64,000 nt of DNA, from positions 1 through 64,000 of the forward strand of contig NZ_BANH01000061.1 of NCBI RefSeq assembly GCF_000964465.1, read 5' to 3'. Below are positions 18,042 to 29,306 of the stretch, one piece after another. A model generated the notes under the pieces. The model was not told the origin of the DNA and made no database searches. It saw only the letters and a program-made list of their open reading frames with translations. The position numbers and the translations under genes are program-made. Position 1 is the first letter of the stretch, and each line of letters begins with the position of its first letter. The DNA is from Gluconobacter thailandicus F149-1 = NBRC 100600 (GTDB lineage Bacteria > Pseudomonadota > Alphaproteobacteria > Acetobacterales > Acetobacteraceae).

Positions 18042-18347
18042 TTAGTCCTCATGCGCAGAACGCACTGCGCTGTGATTGACCCGCTCGCGCAATTCTTTTC
18101 CAACTTTGAAAAAAGGAACGCTCTTTTCATCCACTGACACGGTATCGCCCGTCCGGGGGTTACGACCCGTCCGGGCGTCACGCTGCCGGGGAATGAACGC
18201 GCCAAAGCCTCTCAGCTCGACCCGGTCCCCGCGTGAAAGGGCAGCGCCAATTTCATCAAAAATCGTATGAACGATCCGTTCAATATCCCGCGCCAGCAGG
18301 TTGGGATATTGTGCAGAAAGCTCGGCAATAAGTTCCGATCTGGTCAT
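18042..18347 (-). CDS. ihfB: integration host factor beta subunit
   Basis: A 101-residue HU/IHF-family protein. [17 protein letters not shown], then [29 protein letters not shown] and the beta-arm [15 protein letters not shown] with its DNA-intercalating Pro region identify IHF-beta rather than HU. It is intact. It is encoded downstream of sppA, the usual alphaproteobacterial neighbour. Its normal partner, IHF-alpha, is frameshifted at 652-986, so in this genome IhfB may act as a homodimer or with HU. Confidence 0.96.
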   Translation of the reverse strand: MTRSELIAELSAQYPNLLARDIERIVHTIFDEIGAALSRGDRVELRGFGAFIPRQRDARTGRNPRTGDTVSVDEKSVPFFKVGKELRERVNHSAVRSAHED

Positions 18348-18384
18348 GATTGCAGCCTATCTGCCTCCGCCCATGAAACTGGTT

Positions 18385-19338
18385 TCAGGGTTGCAAGATC
18401 GCAACGGCCCCGTCAAGGCTGCTGATAGCCAGCTGCCTATCCATTTTTTCCATAATGCCTTCCCCGAGCACGCCTTCCAGAATGGCACGTCGGCGCGGAA
18501 GATCATACCAGTGCCGTGATGTTTCCGGTAGCAGCGGCATGACAGGGTATTGAGCATTGCCAATCTTCAACTGTTTGCGAAGCCACAACCGAGCGGCATC
18601 CTCATCTCCAAGTTCGTCTATGAGGCCAAGCCCGATAGCCTGCCGCCCCGTATATGCACGGCCATCAGCAAGACTACGGACTTTCTCTTCCGAAAGATGT
18701 CGCCCCTTGGACACCATACCAACGAACTGATCGAAAAGGTCGTTCACCAGCCCTTGCAGCATCGTCCTGCCTTCGGGCGTCAGGTGACTTGTGGGATCTG
18801 TCTGATCTTTCATGGCACCCGAAGTGATGGCCGCCACATCGATTCCCACCCGTCCCAGCAGAGGCGAAACATCCGGCCGCTGCAGAATGACACCAATTGA
18901 ACCTGTGAGCGTGGACGGCAGTGCGACAATATGCTGCGCAGGCACAGAGAGCATATAAGCAGCTGATGCGCCCATATCTCCCATTGTGACAACAACCGGT
19001 TTTTTGGAAGCAAATTGCTCAATCGCATCATGCAGGCGCTCGCCACCTGTCACGCCACCCCCTGGACTGTCTACAACAACCAGAAGTCCAGTCACGGAAG
19101 AAGAATTCTGGGCTTTTTTCAGTGCAGTCGTAATGCGCGAGACATCGTTACCGATGATTCCCCGAATGACGAGACGCGCAATATGTGGCCGTCCTCCCAG
19201 ATCAACTGCGACTGGGTGGCCTTTACCAACAGCAACAATAAGGGCTGCGATAAAGAGCAAGAGGGCGGCAATTCTCCATCGGAGAAGCCGCCGTCTTTCA
19301 GTATGGGTCCGGAGTAAGATGTCTGCTTCAGAATTCAT
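18385..19338 (-). CDS. sppA: signal peptide peptidase SppA
   Basis: A 317-residue membrane-anchored S49 peptidase that degrades cleaved signal peptides. One N-terminal transmembrane helix (about 21-38) precedes a single protease domain with nucleophile S125 in MGASAAYML and general base K177 in SGAMKDQT. The length is that of the short, single-domain form that works as an oligomer. It precedes ihfB by 37 bp. Confidence 0.95.
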   Translation of the reverse strand: MNSEADILLRTHTERRRLLRWRIAALLLFIAALIVAVGKGHPVAVDLGGRPHIARLVIRGIIGNDVSRITTALKKAQNSSSVTGLLVVVDSPGGGVTGGERLHDAIEQFASKKPVVVTMGDMGASAAYMLSVPAQHIVALPSTLTGSIGVILQRPDVSPLLGRVGIDVAAITSGAMKDQTDPTSHLTPEGRTMLQGLVNDLFDQFVGMVSKGRHLSEEKVRSLADGRAYTGRQAIGLGLIDELGDEDAARLWLRKQLKIGNAQYPVMPLLPETSRHWYDLPRRRAILEGVLGEGIMEKMDRQLAISSLDGAVAILQP

Positions 19339-19410
19339 GAAACAGTAGTCTCCGGACCGACAGACAATGTCAATTTCCCAAGATGATCTTATGCTGGGAA
19401 ATCAAACTCT

Positions 19411-19875
19411 TCAGCCCTGTTTCTTCGGCTGGCGAGCACGCGGGCTTTCTTTTTTACCCTCACCCGTTGCGCTGATCTTACGGCCAAGCCCGATTTCGCG
19501 GGCAAGAGCAGAGCGACGCTGGGCGTAGTTCGGTGCAACCAGTGGATAATCAGATGGCAGGCCCCAGCGCTCGCGATACTGTTCAGGTGTCATATTATAA
19601 GCGCTCTGAAGATGACGCTTGAGCATTTTCAGCTTCTTGCCGTCTTCGAGGCAGACAATATAGTCTGGAAACACCGAGCGCTTAATCGGCACAGCAGGCT
19701 GCGGACGCTCTGGCTCAGGTGCCTGCTGCGGGACACCGGCATTGGCAAGTGCTTCATAGACCTGCCGAATCAATGCCGGAAGAGTTTCAGCATCCACACT
19801 TCCTTTGGAGACCTGGGCCGCAACAATCTGCGCAGTAAGCTCCAGCAGATCCGGGTGGGATGTGTTCTCCGACAT
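19411..19875 (-). CDS. mucR: MucR/Ros-family transcriptional regulator
   Basis: A 154-residue protein. Residues 66-112 match the MucR DNA-binding core (SVFPDYIVCLEDGKKLKMLKRHL, given in two parts: C75 to H88, then NMTPEQYRERWGLPSDYP). The classical zinc ligands are incomplete: C75, D78 and H88 are present but the last His is Ala-92. Some Ros/MucR proteins fold without zinc, so it can still be functional. MucR proteins are H-NS-like global repressors of AT-rich promoters. It has its own AT-rich upstream region. Confidence 0.9.
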   Translation of the reverse strand: MSENTSHPDLLELTAQIVAAQVSKGSVDAETLPALIRQVYEALANAGVPQQAPEPERPQPAVPIKRSVFPDYIVCLEDGKKLKMLKRHLQSAYNMTPEQYRERWGLPSDYPLVAPNYAQRRSALAREIGLGRKISATGEGKKESPRARQPKKQG

Positions 19876-19928
19876 AATACTTTACCTTCCCTACGGAATA
19901 ATATTTTTAGCCATTCGCGGCGTGAAAA

Positions 19929-19947
19929 CGTTCTGCATGTACGAACG
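19929..19947. promoter_or_regulatory. inverted repeat upstream of mucR
   Basis: CGTTC-N9-GAACG within the AT-rich 19876-20078 spacer, about 55 bp upstream of the mucR start. It may be an operator; nothing else identifies its protein. The rest of the spacer holds no gene I can support. Confidence 0.3.
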
Positions 19948-20078
19948 CTGAATATACAACACAGTACCATGCAGATAGCGAATCAACTTTAACAAATTTT
20001 CTAGAATATGCAGCCTAAAAAAGAAGTAATCATAACTGTAGCGTTTTTGAAATTTACCAACGTTCTTTCGTGAGCCCT

Positions 20079-21341
20079 ATGCAACCGATCAATGCCACCC
20101 TCTGCTCCCCAAGTGATTTCATGGGATGGCGCTCACTGAGCCGTGATTTCCTGAACCGGCAGGTCGAGGCCAATACCATTCACTGGTCCATACAGGAACC
20201 AGACATTTTATACACACCACAGAGCGAGCGTATTCTTCCGAATGCTTCTTCTCCACTGAAAATACCTCGATTTTTCGGTCGGTTAATGTCTGCGGTGTTC
20301 GCATCCTCACTCCCTGACAGGTTTGATCGGCTCTATCGCGCGCTTGAGCATATCCAGACGCATGGAGAACCTTCCACGAAAGATCTTCAGGATTTCAAGC
20401 AGGTTGCGGCAGAAGTTCGAACCCAGATTCTTGCGCTCAGAAACACGTTTCCGGAAAACCGCATCCTCGACTGGCAGATCATAAGGACGGACTACCCTCC
20501 CCAACTTATTGACAGCCAGATTGGCCCGCTTGGTCGGCTGCGAACAGCGCCATGGATTCTTCTGTCAGATGCCAGAACGCTTTGCTGGGACGGGCAGGAC
20601 TACCGGATCGGTCCAGCCCTGACAGATACGCCCCTTTCTGACGCAGACCTTGTCTCCCACGCGCAGCAGACAGCCACTGCCACTCGTGCCAATGCCCATT
20701 GGCACGGTTTGGGCACAGTGCATGTTACCCCCACTGATCATGACACCTGTCAGGTTCAGTCTCTCCCTGCCCTGCGTAGTCTCGCGGTGGACTGTTCTTT
20801 CTGTGATCTTTGCCATCACGCAACACGGACCGTTTTCGGGGAAGGTTCACAGGAGGCCCGTCTTCTTTTTGTAGGCGAGCAGCCTGGTGATCAGGAAGAT
20901 CTTCAGGGGCGTCCATTTGTTGGGCCAGCAGGCCAACTTTTTGACAGAGCTCTTCAGGAAGCGGGTGGCGATCGTCATGAGGCGTGGATCAGTAATGCCG
21001 TCAAACATTTCAAATTTGTACGCAAGGGAAACAGACGCATTCATCAGAAGCCGGGAAGTGCCGAGGTTCATGCATGCGCCCCATGGGTTGCGGCGGAACG
21101 ACGAATCCTGTCTCCAAAAGTTACCGTCATGCTGGGCGTTACAGGGGCCAGCGCTTTACTTGGACGCCCTGTGACAGTCTCTCGTGAACGTTCTCGGCTC
21201 TTTACCCTCGAAGATGGGAGCATCGGCCTTGTAACGGTGCATCCCTCTTATCTGCTTCGTTTACCCGATGACGATGCAAAGACACGCGAATACATAAAAT
21301 TCGTCGCAGATTTGAGAATGGCCATTTCCGCTCTCGCCTAA
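20079..21341 (+). CDS. UdgX-family uracil-DNA glycosylase with divergent N-terminal DUF4130-like domain
   Basis: A 420-residue protein from ATG 20079 (GTG at 20070 is an alternative). The C-terminal part (from about 235) is a UdgX: iron-sulfur cysteines in CSFCDLC and HACAPW, the water-activating motif GEQPGDQED, and the family-specific loop NRRIHQKP whose His (about H322) covalently traps DNA at uracil sites in characterised UdgX. The final motif HPSYLLR is intact. The N-terminal ~230 residues resemble the DUF4130 domain often fused to UdgX but keep only part of it (RLYRAL, then APWILLSDARTLCWDG). The radical-SAM partner often found next to it is absent here. Confidence 0.88.
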   Translation: MQPINATLCSPSDFMGWRSLSRDFLNRQVEANTIHWSIQEPDILYTPQSERILPNASSPLKIPRFFGRLMSAVFASSLPDRFDRLYRALEHIQTHGEPSTKDLQDFKQVAAEVRTQILALRNTFPENRILDWQIIRTDYPPQLIDSQIGPLGRLRTAPWILLSDARTLCWDGQDYRIGPALTDTPLSDADLVSHAQQTATATRANAHWHGLGTVHVTPTDHDTCQVQSLPALRSLAVDCSFCDLCHHATRTVFGEGSQEARLLFVGEQPGDQEDLQGRPFVGPAGQLFDRALQEAGGDRHEAWISNAVKHFKFVRKGNRRIHQKPGSAEVHACAPWVAAERRILSPKVTVMLGVTGASALLGRPVTVSRERSRLFTLEDGSIGLVTVHPSYLLRLPDDDAKTREYIKFVADLRMAISALA

Positions 21342-21372
21342 CGGGAACCATCGGGGTTAAGAAAGCCCTGCA

Positions 21373-23622
21373 ATGAGTGGCAGCACTACGTCAGCAGGAC
21401 GTCCGACTCCGAACAGCTCCCCTACCGGTGCAGGTGCTTCCGCAGCCCTGCGGCCCAGGGTCAAGCTGCCTCTGTCATGGATCTATGCTCCATCGGCGGC
21501 AACGCTTACATTTGCACTCAGAAATACCTTTGCTGCCTGCCTTGCTGTAGGCATCGCTTTCTGGATGGAACTCGACAGCCCGGCCTGGGCTGCCATGACG
21601 GTCTGGGCCGTTGCGCAGGCGACGCGCGGTGAAAGCCAGTCAAAAGCCAAGTGGCGTATCATCGGCACCATAACGGGCGCTGTTGCCTCGATTGCCCTGA
21701 TGGCGGCGGCTCCGCAGGCCCCCTGGCTGTTTTTCCCCATGATTGCCATCTGGATCGGCCTGTGCAGCGGGCTGGCAACATTTGTCAGCAACTTCCGCTC
21801 CTATGCTCTTGTTCTTGCGGGATATACCTGTTCGATCATCTGCATGGACGCCGCGTCCGACCCTGACAATATTTTTACGGTCGCTGTCTCCCGAACGACG
21901 TACATCACTCTGGGCGTTCTGTGCGAAGCCTTCATGGGACTAATCTTTGCGACGACCCAGGAACGACAGGCCCGGATGCAGTTGCGCCAGAAGCTGGAAT
22001 CCGCCCTCATTCTCGTAACCGGCACGTTATGCAGCATTCTTGGTGAAGAGCGCGGCGCATTGAATGCCGCCCGAAGGCAGTTTGGCACGATCCTCAGTAT
22101 TAATGATCAGATCGAATTTGCTGAAGTGGAAATGGGCCCGCACGGGCATGAAGGGGATCACGCCCGCGCCGCTCTGGCGTCTGTGTCCGCCCTGCTGTCA
22201 CGCGGGTTCGGCATGGCGATGCGCCTGCAACTTCTCAACCATGATCATCCCGCCTTTACACAGGCCGCAGACGAGATCCTCTCTTTCCTCAGAGAACTTC
22301 CAAAACGTATCGCCAATACGGAGACGGTTCCCGATCTGCTTGCGGAACTCCAACATCTTCGGGACGTGTGTCGCCTGTACGCCGCGCCACATCGTGAGAC
22401 GGATATTCAAAACAGCAACGAACCCATTCCAGGCGCAGACCCTTTTGATCTGCGACTGAATGAACAGGACACGGAGGCCCATCTGGATGAGCGCGTCCTG
22501 TTCATGTCTCTGGGTGAACTGCTTGGAGATCTGGAACTTGCCATCAAGGAGTATGAAGCCAGCACGCACACCATTCCTGGCGACCATTTTCATTTTCAGC
22601 GTCAGACCCATCGGGATACGCGCGAAGCCATTCATAACGGCCTGCGTGGCGCCTGTGCCGTTCTGGTTACAGCCCTGATTTATGAAATAACCGCCTGGCC
22701 TAGCGGGCTTGGTTTCATAGCCATCACGACACTGGTTTGCGGACTATTTGCAACCAAGGAAAATCCGGTTCTTGGCACGACCGAGTTTCTAAAGGGGGCG
22801 CTTGTCGCATATGCGGTGGCTTGGGTCCTTGTGTTTGTTCTGATGCCGAAGGTGACGACCTTCGAGACGCTAACGCTTTTCCTCGGCCCTGCGATGTTTC
22901 TGGGTGGTCTGGCCAAAGGCAATCCGTCAACCGCTGGCGGGGCGGCAGCTTACGGTTTGCTGCTCCCTGCCATGCTGGGGCTCGAAAACCATCACGTCAT
23001 GAATGAAGTCGCGTTCTATAACAGCAATATGGCCGTTGTGATGGCAGTCGGTATCAGCGTTCTGGTGTTCCGCACTGTACTACCTTTCAACAGCTCGGAG
23101 GAAAGGCTGCGCCTTCGCCGGATCATGCTGACGGAACTGCGCCATCTGGCGGACCCGAATTATGCGCCCCAGATCAGTGTCTGGATCGGACGTAACACAG
23201 ATCGCTTTGCACGCCTCATCCGCCACGCCGGGCCAACGCCTGCCCCGCTTATTGAAGCCTGTATTCTCGGAACACTGGCAACACTGACGCTCGGGCTGAA
23301 TATTATCCGTCTCCGGACGTTGCTTGATCGGGAATATCTGCCAGACAGCGCGCGCCGCCCTATCCAGCTGGTTCTTCATTATGTTGAGCAGTCTACACGG
23401 CGCCACGATAAAGCGGCACGCGTGGCAAATGCTGCTGTCAGGCGTTTGCGCGCACTCGATGAGCATGAAACGGACCTAGTGACACGACTGGAGATGACAC
23501 GCGCCATCACTTATCTCGTCGTCATTGCCTATACGATGCAGACCAATGCAGACTTCCTTGACGCCAGTCGCCCTTTTAAAGGTGAGCGGAGCCATCTGAA
23601 GCTTCAGAACGCACCCCAGTAA
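21373..23622 (+). CDS. FUSC-family efflux protein (AaeB-like)
   Basis: A 749-residue inner-membrane protein with two bundles of hydrophobic helices (about 40-190 and 430-570) separated by a soluble region, the layout of the fusaric acid/aromatic-acid exporter family. NTFAACLAVGIAFWMELDSPAWAAMTVW (quoted here as NTFAACLAVGIAF and PAWAAMTVW) is the characteristic first repeat. AaeB-type pumps export aromatic carboxylic acids, usually with a membrane fusion partner and a small membrane protein; neither partner is adjacent. It lies 31 bp after udgX. Confidence 0.9.
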   Translation: MSGSTTSAGRPTPNSSPTGAGASAALRPRVKLPLSWIYAPSAATLTFALRNTFAACLAVGIAFWMELDSPAWAAMTVWAVAQATRGESQSKAKWRIIGTITGAVASIALMAAAPQAPWLFFPMIAIWIGLCSGLATFVSNFRSYALVLAGYTCSIICMDAASDPDNIFTVAVSRTTYITLGVLCEAFMGLIFATTQERQARMQLRQKLESALILVTGTLCSILGEERGALNAARRQFGTILSINDQIEFAEVEMGPHGHEGDHARAALASVSALLSRGFGMAMRLQLLNHDHPAFTQAADEILSFLRELPKRIANTETVPDLLAELQHLRDVCRLYAAPHRETDIQNSNEPIPGADPFDLRLNEQDTEAHLDERVLFMSLGELLGDLELAIKEYEASTHTIPGDHFHFQRQTHRDTREAIHNGLRGACAVLVTALIYEITAWPSGLGFIAITTLVCGLFATKENPVLGTTEFLKGALVAYAVAWVLVFVLMPKVTTFETLTLFLGPAMFLGGLAKGNPSTAGGAAAYGLLLPAMLGLENHHVMNEVAFYNSNMAVVMAVGISVLVFRTVLPFNSSEERLRLRRIMLTELRHLADPNYAPQISVWIGRNTDRFARLIRHAGPTPAPLIEACILGTLATLTLGLNIIRLRTLLDREYLPDSARRPIQLVLHYVEQSTRRHDKAARVANAAVRRLRALDEHETDLVTRLEMTRAITYLVVIAYTMQTNADFLDASRPFKGERSHLKLQNAPQ

Positions 23623-23649
23623 AACTTTGCTCCGCAGGCACACAAAGCC

Positions 23650-24297
23650 TTAGACAATTACCTCAGCGGTCGTCCTGCCAACCTCCTTCATGCTGTGACG
23701 GACAATCTGCAACCCGCCCCAGAGCCCCAATCCACCCATGACACAAGCCACAATGATGTCGGGCCATCCCGTTCCTGTGCCAAACACTCCCAGAGCCGCC
23801 AGCAAAACAGCGAGATTGCCAATGGCATCATTTCTGGAGCAGATCCACACAGATCGCATATTCGCATCTCCACTGCGGAAACGATAAAGCATCAGAGCAA
23901 CACCACCATTGGCGAACAAAGCCAGACCACCGATGAGGCCCATCGTCCCGGCATGAGGCAACGTAGCGGACCAGGCATGCCAGAGCGTATTTCCCAGAAC
24001 CCACAGGGCAAAAACCAGCATTGTCATCCCTTTGAGCAACGCGGCCCGGCTTCGCCAGATAAGCGCCATACCAGTCACTGCCAGACTGATGGCGTAGTTG
24101 GCAGTATCTCCGAAGAAATCGAGCGCATCGGCCTGAAGGGAAGCAGAGCCTGCCATGACTCCTGCGATAATTTCCGCCAGAAAAAAGCCTGCGTTGACGA
24201 TCAAAGCAATCCAGAGCGCACGTCGCCAACGGGCACTTTCCTCTTTCGTAGGTGATGCCACGACAGGCAGGCAGCAGGAATCATGACAACAGGACAT
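23650..24297 (-). CDS. cation diffusion facilitator family metal exporter
   Basis: A 215-residue inner-membrane protein started at MSCCHDSCCL (ATG 24295-24297). It begins with a Cys/His-rich metal-binding head, then about six transmembrane helices. TM2 carries ADALDFFGDTANY (DxxxD) and TM5 carries RNDAIGNLAV in place of the usual HDxxxD, so the metal site is atypical. The cytoplasmic C-terminal domain of classical CDF proteins is missing. A MerR regulator is divergent with a shared operator, which points to a soft-metal-inducible efflux gene (Zn, Cd or Pb are candidates). Confidence 0.88.
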   Translation of the reverse strand: MSCCHDSCCLPVVASPTKEESARWRRALWIALIVNAGFFLAEIIAGVMAGSASLQADALDFFGDTANYAISLAVTGMALIWRSRAALLKGMTMLVFALWVLGNTLWHAWSATLPHAGTMGLIGGLALFANGGVALMLYRFRSGDANMRSVWICSRNDAIGNLAVLLAALGVFGTGTGWPDIIVACVMGGLGLWGGLQIVRHSMKEVGRTTAEVIV

Positions 24298-24335
24298 GGA
24301 ACGCTCTCGGCAAAGGGCAGAAAGCACCCCATATC

Positions 24336-24358
24336 GACCCTGTAGTCACTATAGGGTC
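24336..24358. promoter_or_regulatory. MerR-type operator and promoter between the CDF exporter and merR
   Basis: GACCCT (24336-24341) and AGGGTC (24353-24358) frame an almost perfect dyad. On the minus strand a TTGACC -35 overlaps the dyad and is followed by a 19-bp spacer and GATATG. An over-long 19-bp spacer spanned by a dyad is the hallmark of promoters that MerR proteins untwist; it would drive the exporter. Confidence 0.75.
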
Positions 24359-24366
24359 AAGACAAA

Positions 24367-24765
24367 ATGCCGCAGACTTATTCAATCGGAGAGATGGGGC
24401 GCCTAACCGACACGAAGATCGAAACCATCCGCTATTATGAACGTGCGGGTCTGTTGCCTTCTCCTCCTCGCAGTGCCGGGAACTATCGTGTCTACACTCA
24501 GGAACATTTAGGGCGCCTGGGCTTCATCCGCCGCGCAAGAGAGTTGGGCTTTCCGCTGAATCAGGTGCGGATGCTGCTGAATCTGGCGGCCCAGACAGAC
24601 CGATCCTGCGAGGACGTCGATATTCTTGTTCGAGAACATATTTTGGAAATTGACCGCAAAATCCGTGATCTACACTCACTAAGGCAGGAATTGAATCATC
24701 TGCTGAAGCAATGCCAGCATGGTGAGATTGGCGAATGCAGGATCATCGACGCCTTGGGGAGATAG
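24367..24765 (+). CDS. MerR-family metal-responsive regulator (ZntR/CadR/PbrR type)
   Basis: A 132-residue protein with the MerR HTH (YSIGEMGRLTDTKIETIRYYE), a dimerisation helix and a metal-binding loop. C81, C116 and C124 (SCEDVD and CQHGEIGEC) occupy the positions used by ZntR, CadR and PbrR to bind divalent metals. It is divergent from the CDF exporter, and the operator lies between them. Zn(II), Cd(II) and Pb(II) are the plausible inducers; copper regulators of this family normally have a shorter loop arrangement. Confidence 0.9.
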   Translation: MPQTYSIGEMGRLTDTKIETIRYYERAGLLPSPPRSAGNYRVYTQEHLGRLGFIRRARELGFPLNQVRMLLNLAAQTDRSCEDVDILVREHILEIDRKIRDLHSLRQELNHLLKQCQHGEIGECRIIDALGR

Positions 24766-24916
24766 CTCTCATTCAGCAAGCAATACCAAAATGTTTTCTC
24801 CACGCCGCATATCGCATCCACGGGCCGCAGGGTGACGCATTTTTTAAGATGGGATCAAAAGGGGCGGAATTTGATAAATCAAATAAACAACTGAACAGAC
24901 TGGGAATTTCTGATTT

Positions 24917-25009
<93 letters not shown>

Positions 25010-25137
25010 GTACAGCCCGCGTAAACAGGCCTGATCGATGGAGCGGCTTATGGCGAGGTTTTCAGGACATTGCAAGAGGGCTCTATCAGTCACGTTGAAA
25101 AAAGCATGATCAGAGTGCCTCAATATGCTGTTTTTGA

Positions 25138-25166
25138 TTGACGCAAAGGCTGTCGGCCTGTATCGA
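25138..25166 (+). promoter_or_regulatory. candidate sigma-70 promoter for rplU-rpmA
   Basis: TTGACG (25138-25143), a 17-bp spacer, then TATCGA (25161-25166), giving an untranslated leader of roughly 120 bases before rplU. The region 25010-25293 holds no gene I can support. Confidence 0.45.
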
Positions 25167-25293
25167 CCCGCCTGTTCTGTCCGTCTTTTCACAGAGATGA
25201 CAGGAACCAACGATAAAAAGCGACTGGGTTGCGCCAGACCGGGAATACCCCGGCAAAAGTGACCACGAGATCGGAACAGCGAGAGTTTCCAGA

Positions 25294-25608
25294 ATGTTTG
25301 CAGTCATCCGCACGGGCGGAAAACAGTATCGTGTTGCTCCCGAGAGCATCCTGAAGGTTGAGAAGCTTGAGGCGGAAGCCGGCAGCACCGTGACCTTCTC
25401 CGACGTCCTGCTGGTCGGCAGCGAGGGCAGCGTCACCGTTGGTGCACCTCTGGTTGCTGGCGCAACCGTGACGGCCACCGTGGTCGCACAGGATCGTCTG
25501 GCCAAGGTCATCATCTTCAAGAAGCGTCGCCGTCAGAACAGCCGTCGCAAGAACGGACACCGCCAGCACGTTACCGTGCTGCGCATCGACGCGATCAACG
25601 CGGCCTGA
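25294..25608 (+). CDS. rplU: 50S ribosomal protein L21
   Basis: A 104-residue protein, [18 protein letters not shown] onward, with the 23S rRNA-binding basic region [16 protein letters not shown]. It starts the conserved rplU-rpmA-obgE group. The spacer to rpmA is 28 bp. Confidence 0.98.
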   Translation: MFAVIRTGGKQYRVAPESILKVEKLEAEAGSTVTFSDVLLVGSEGSVTVGAPLVAGATVTATVVAQDRLAKVIIFKKRRRQNSRRKNGHRQHVTVLRIDAINAA

Positions 25609-25636
25609 TAGCCCGCACCAGGAAGGATAAACAGCC

Positions 25637-28124
<2,488 letters not shown>

Positions 28125-28139
28125 AACAAACGAAGTGTT

Positions 28140-28721
28140 TTAGCCTCTTGGCGGCCAGCGGAGCTTCGGCTCCGCTCGGCGGCGAAGTGTTTCCTCATCA
28201 TCGCTTCGGGTAGCGACAGACCGCGGTGCAAGCTCTTCACGCTCACGGCTACCCGCCTGAGTGCGTTCCTCTTCCCAAGGCGCACGAGACCAGCTCTTAG
28301 CCGGCTCCTGCCTTTTGACGGCCCGGCGCAAGACCTCTGGATCAGCGGCCATCGGGCCATCCTCGTAGGTCGGCCCCTCAGCACGAACGACTGCGACAGG
28401 CTCAAAATAGTCTGCCGTCTTCGAAGGTGCGGGCTCCACTGCACGAACCTTTTCAGGCGTAGCGCGCGAAGGCGCACGCACACTGTCCTCCCGGACCGGA
28501 CCTGAAGCCACAGTCCTGTCTGACGGAGGCGCAGTCAGGCGAAGCGTGAGAGACTGCAATTCCGCACGCAGTTCCGCGATCTGGAACTCCAGTTCCTGCA
28601 ACCTCGGCTTCACGCCGAAGACCGCAAATGGCATGCACAGCAACGCCAGCCCGAACAGACCGGCTATGATCAGGAGACACATCATTGCCCAGGTGGGCAG
28701 CCATGAAATATCGGACATCAT
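28140..28721 (-). CDS. membrane-anchored coiled-coil protein of unknown function
   Basis: A 193-residue protein. One N-terminal transmembrane helix (about 10-32) is followed by a short coiled coil (QELEFQIAELRAELQSLTLRL), then a polar, low-complexity tail rich in Pro, Arg, Glu and Ala. I recognise no domain. It lies 49 bp downstream of gapR on the same strand and converges with proB. A small envelope protein is likely; the role is unknown. Confidence 0.75.
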   Translation of the reverse strand: MMSDISWLPTWAMMCLLIIAGLFGLALLCMPFAVFGVKPRLQELEFQIAELRAELQSLTLRLTAPPSDRTVASGPVREDSVRAPSRATPEKVRAVEPAPSKTADYFEPVAVVRAEGPTYEDGPMAADPEVLRRAVKRQEPAKSWSRAPWEEERTQAGSREREELAPRSVATRSDDEETLRRRAEPKLRWPPRG

Positions 28722-28770
28722 GTTCCGGCCCGGATGTTAAGGAAGTCTGACGATGCTGAGTTAATTCAGA

Positions 28771-29037
28771 TTACATGCCCAGAGCGCGACGATAGATGTC
28801 GAGCAGTGTTTCCTGTTCTTCCACCTCGGCAGGCTCCTGCTTGCGCAGTTTAATGATCTGCTTGATCACCTTCACGTCAAAACCGGCGGACTTGGCTTCG
28901 GAGAAAATATCCTTGATGTCCCCTGCCAGAGCCTTGCGTTCTTCTTCCAGACGCTCAACCCGCTCGATGATGGAGCGCAGGCGGTCGGCAGCAATGCCAC
29001 CCGTTGCGGCGCCTTCGATTTTGCTTTCTGCGTCCAT
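28771..29037 (-). CDS. gapR: GapR-type nucleoid-associated protein (DUF2312)
   Basis: An 88-residue, mostly helical protein. GIAADRLRSIIERVERLEEE, then IKDIFSEAKSAGFDVKVIKQIIKLRK is the DUF2312 core. In Caulobacter, GapR clamps overtwisted DNA ahead of polymerases and helps topoisomerases. It is divergent from zwf with a 269-bp spacer. Confidence 0.93.
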   Translation of the reverse strand: MDAESKIEGAATGGIAADRLRSIIERVERLEEERKALAGDIKDIFSEAKSAGFDVKVIKQIIKLRKQEPAEVEEQETLLDIYRRALGM

Positions 29038-29203
29038 GTTCGATTTCCTTTTTCAGGCATAAGTCCAGAGTGCCGCAAAGATGCGATACCAGCCGCGCGG
29101 CTTATCGCGCCGGGGCTTGGGAGGTCAACGGATTTATGTGCACATTTAGGGAACGCGCGCGTTTCCGTGATGGTTCCTCCCGATGTCGTGCATGCCCGTT
29201 CCC

Positions 29204-29232
29204 TTGACAGGAAGCCCCCCAGAGCGGAACTA
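29204..29232 (+). promoter_or_regulatory. possible zwf promoter
   Basis: A perfect TTGACA -35 (29204-29209) lies about 100 bp upstream of zwf. The -10 is weak (ACTAGA at a 19-bp spacing is the best match). The rest of the 29038-29306 spacer holds no gene. Confidence 0.35.
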
Positions 29233-29306
29233 GACCGTGCCTGCAAAGGTCTGAACCCTAAACCCTTTTCCCCGACAATCCGGGTTCGAGAGGTCAGAGA
29301 GCACTC

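Noticed and set aside
18024-18050. Hairpin at the end of ihfB as an intrinsic terminator
   Set aside because: A GC stem is present but no T-run follows on the minus strand.
28126-28141. AAACA/TGTTT hairpin between proB and the coiled-coil gene as a terminator
   Set aside because: Stem of only five A/T-rich pairs and a very short T-run.
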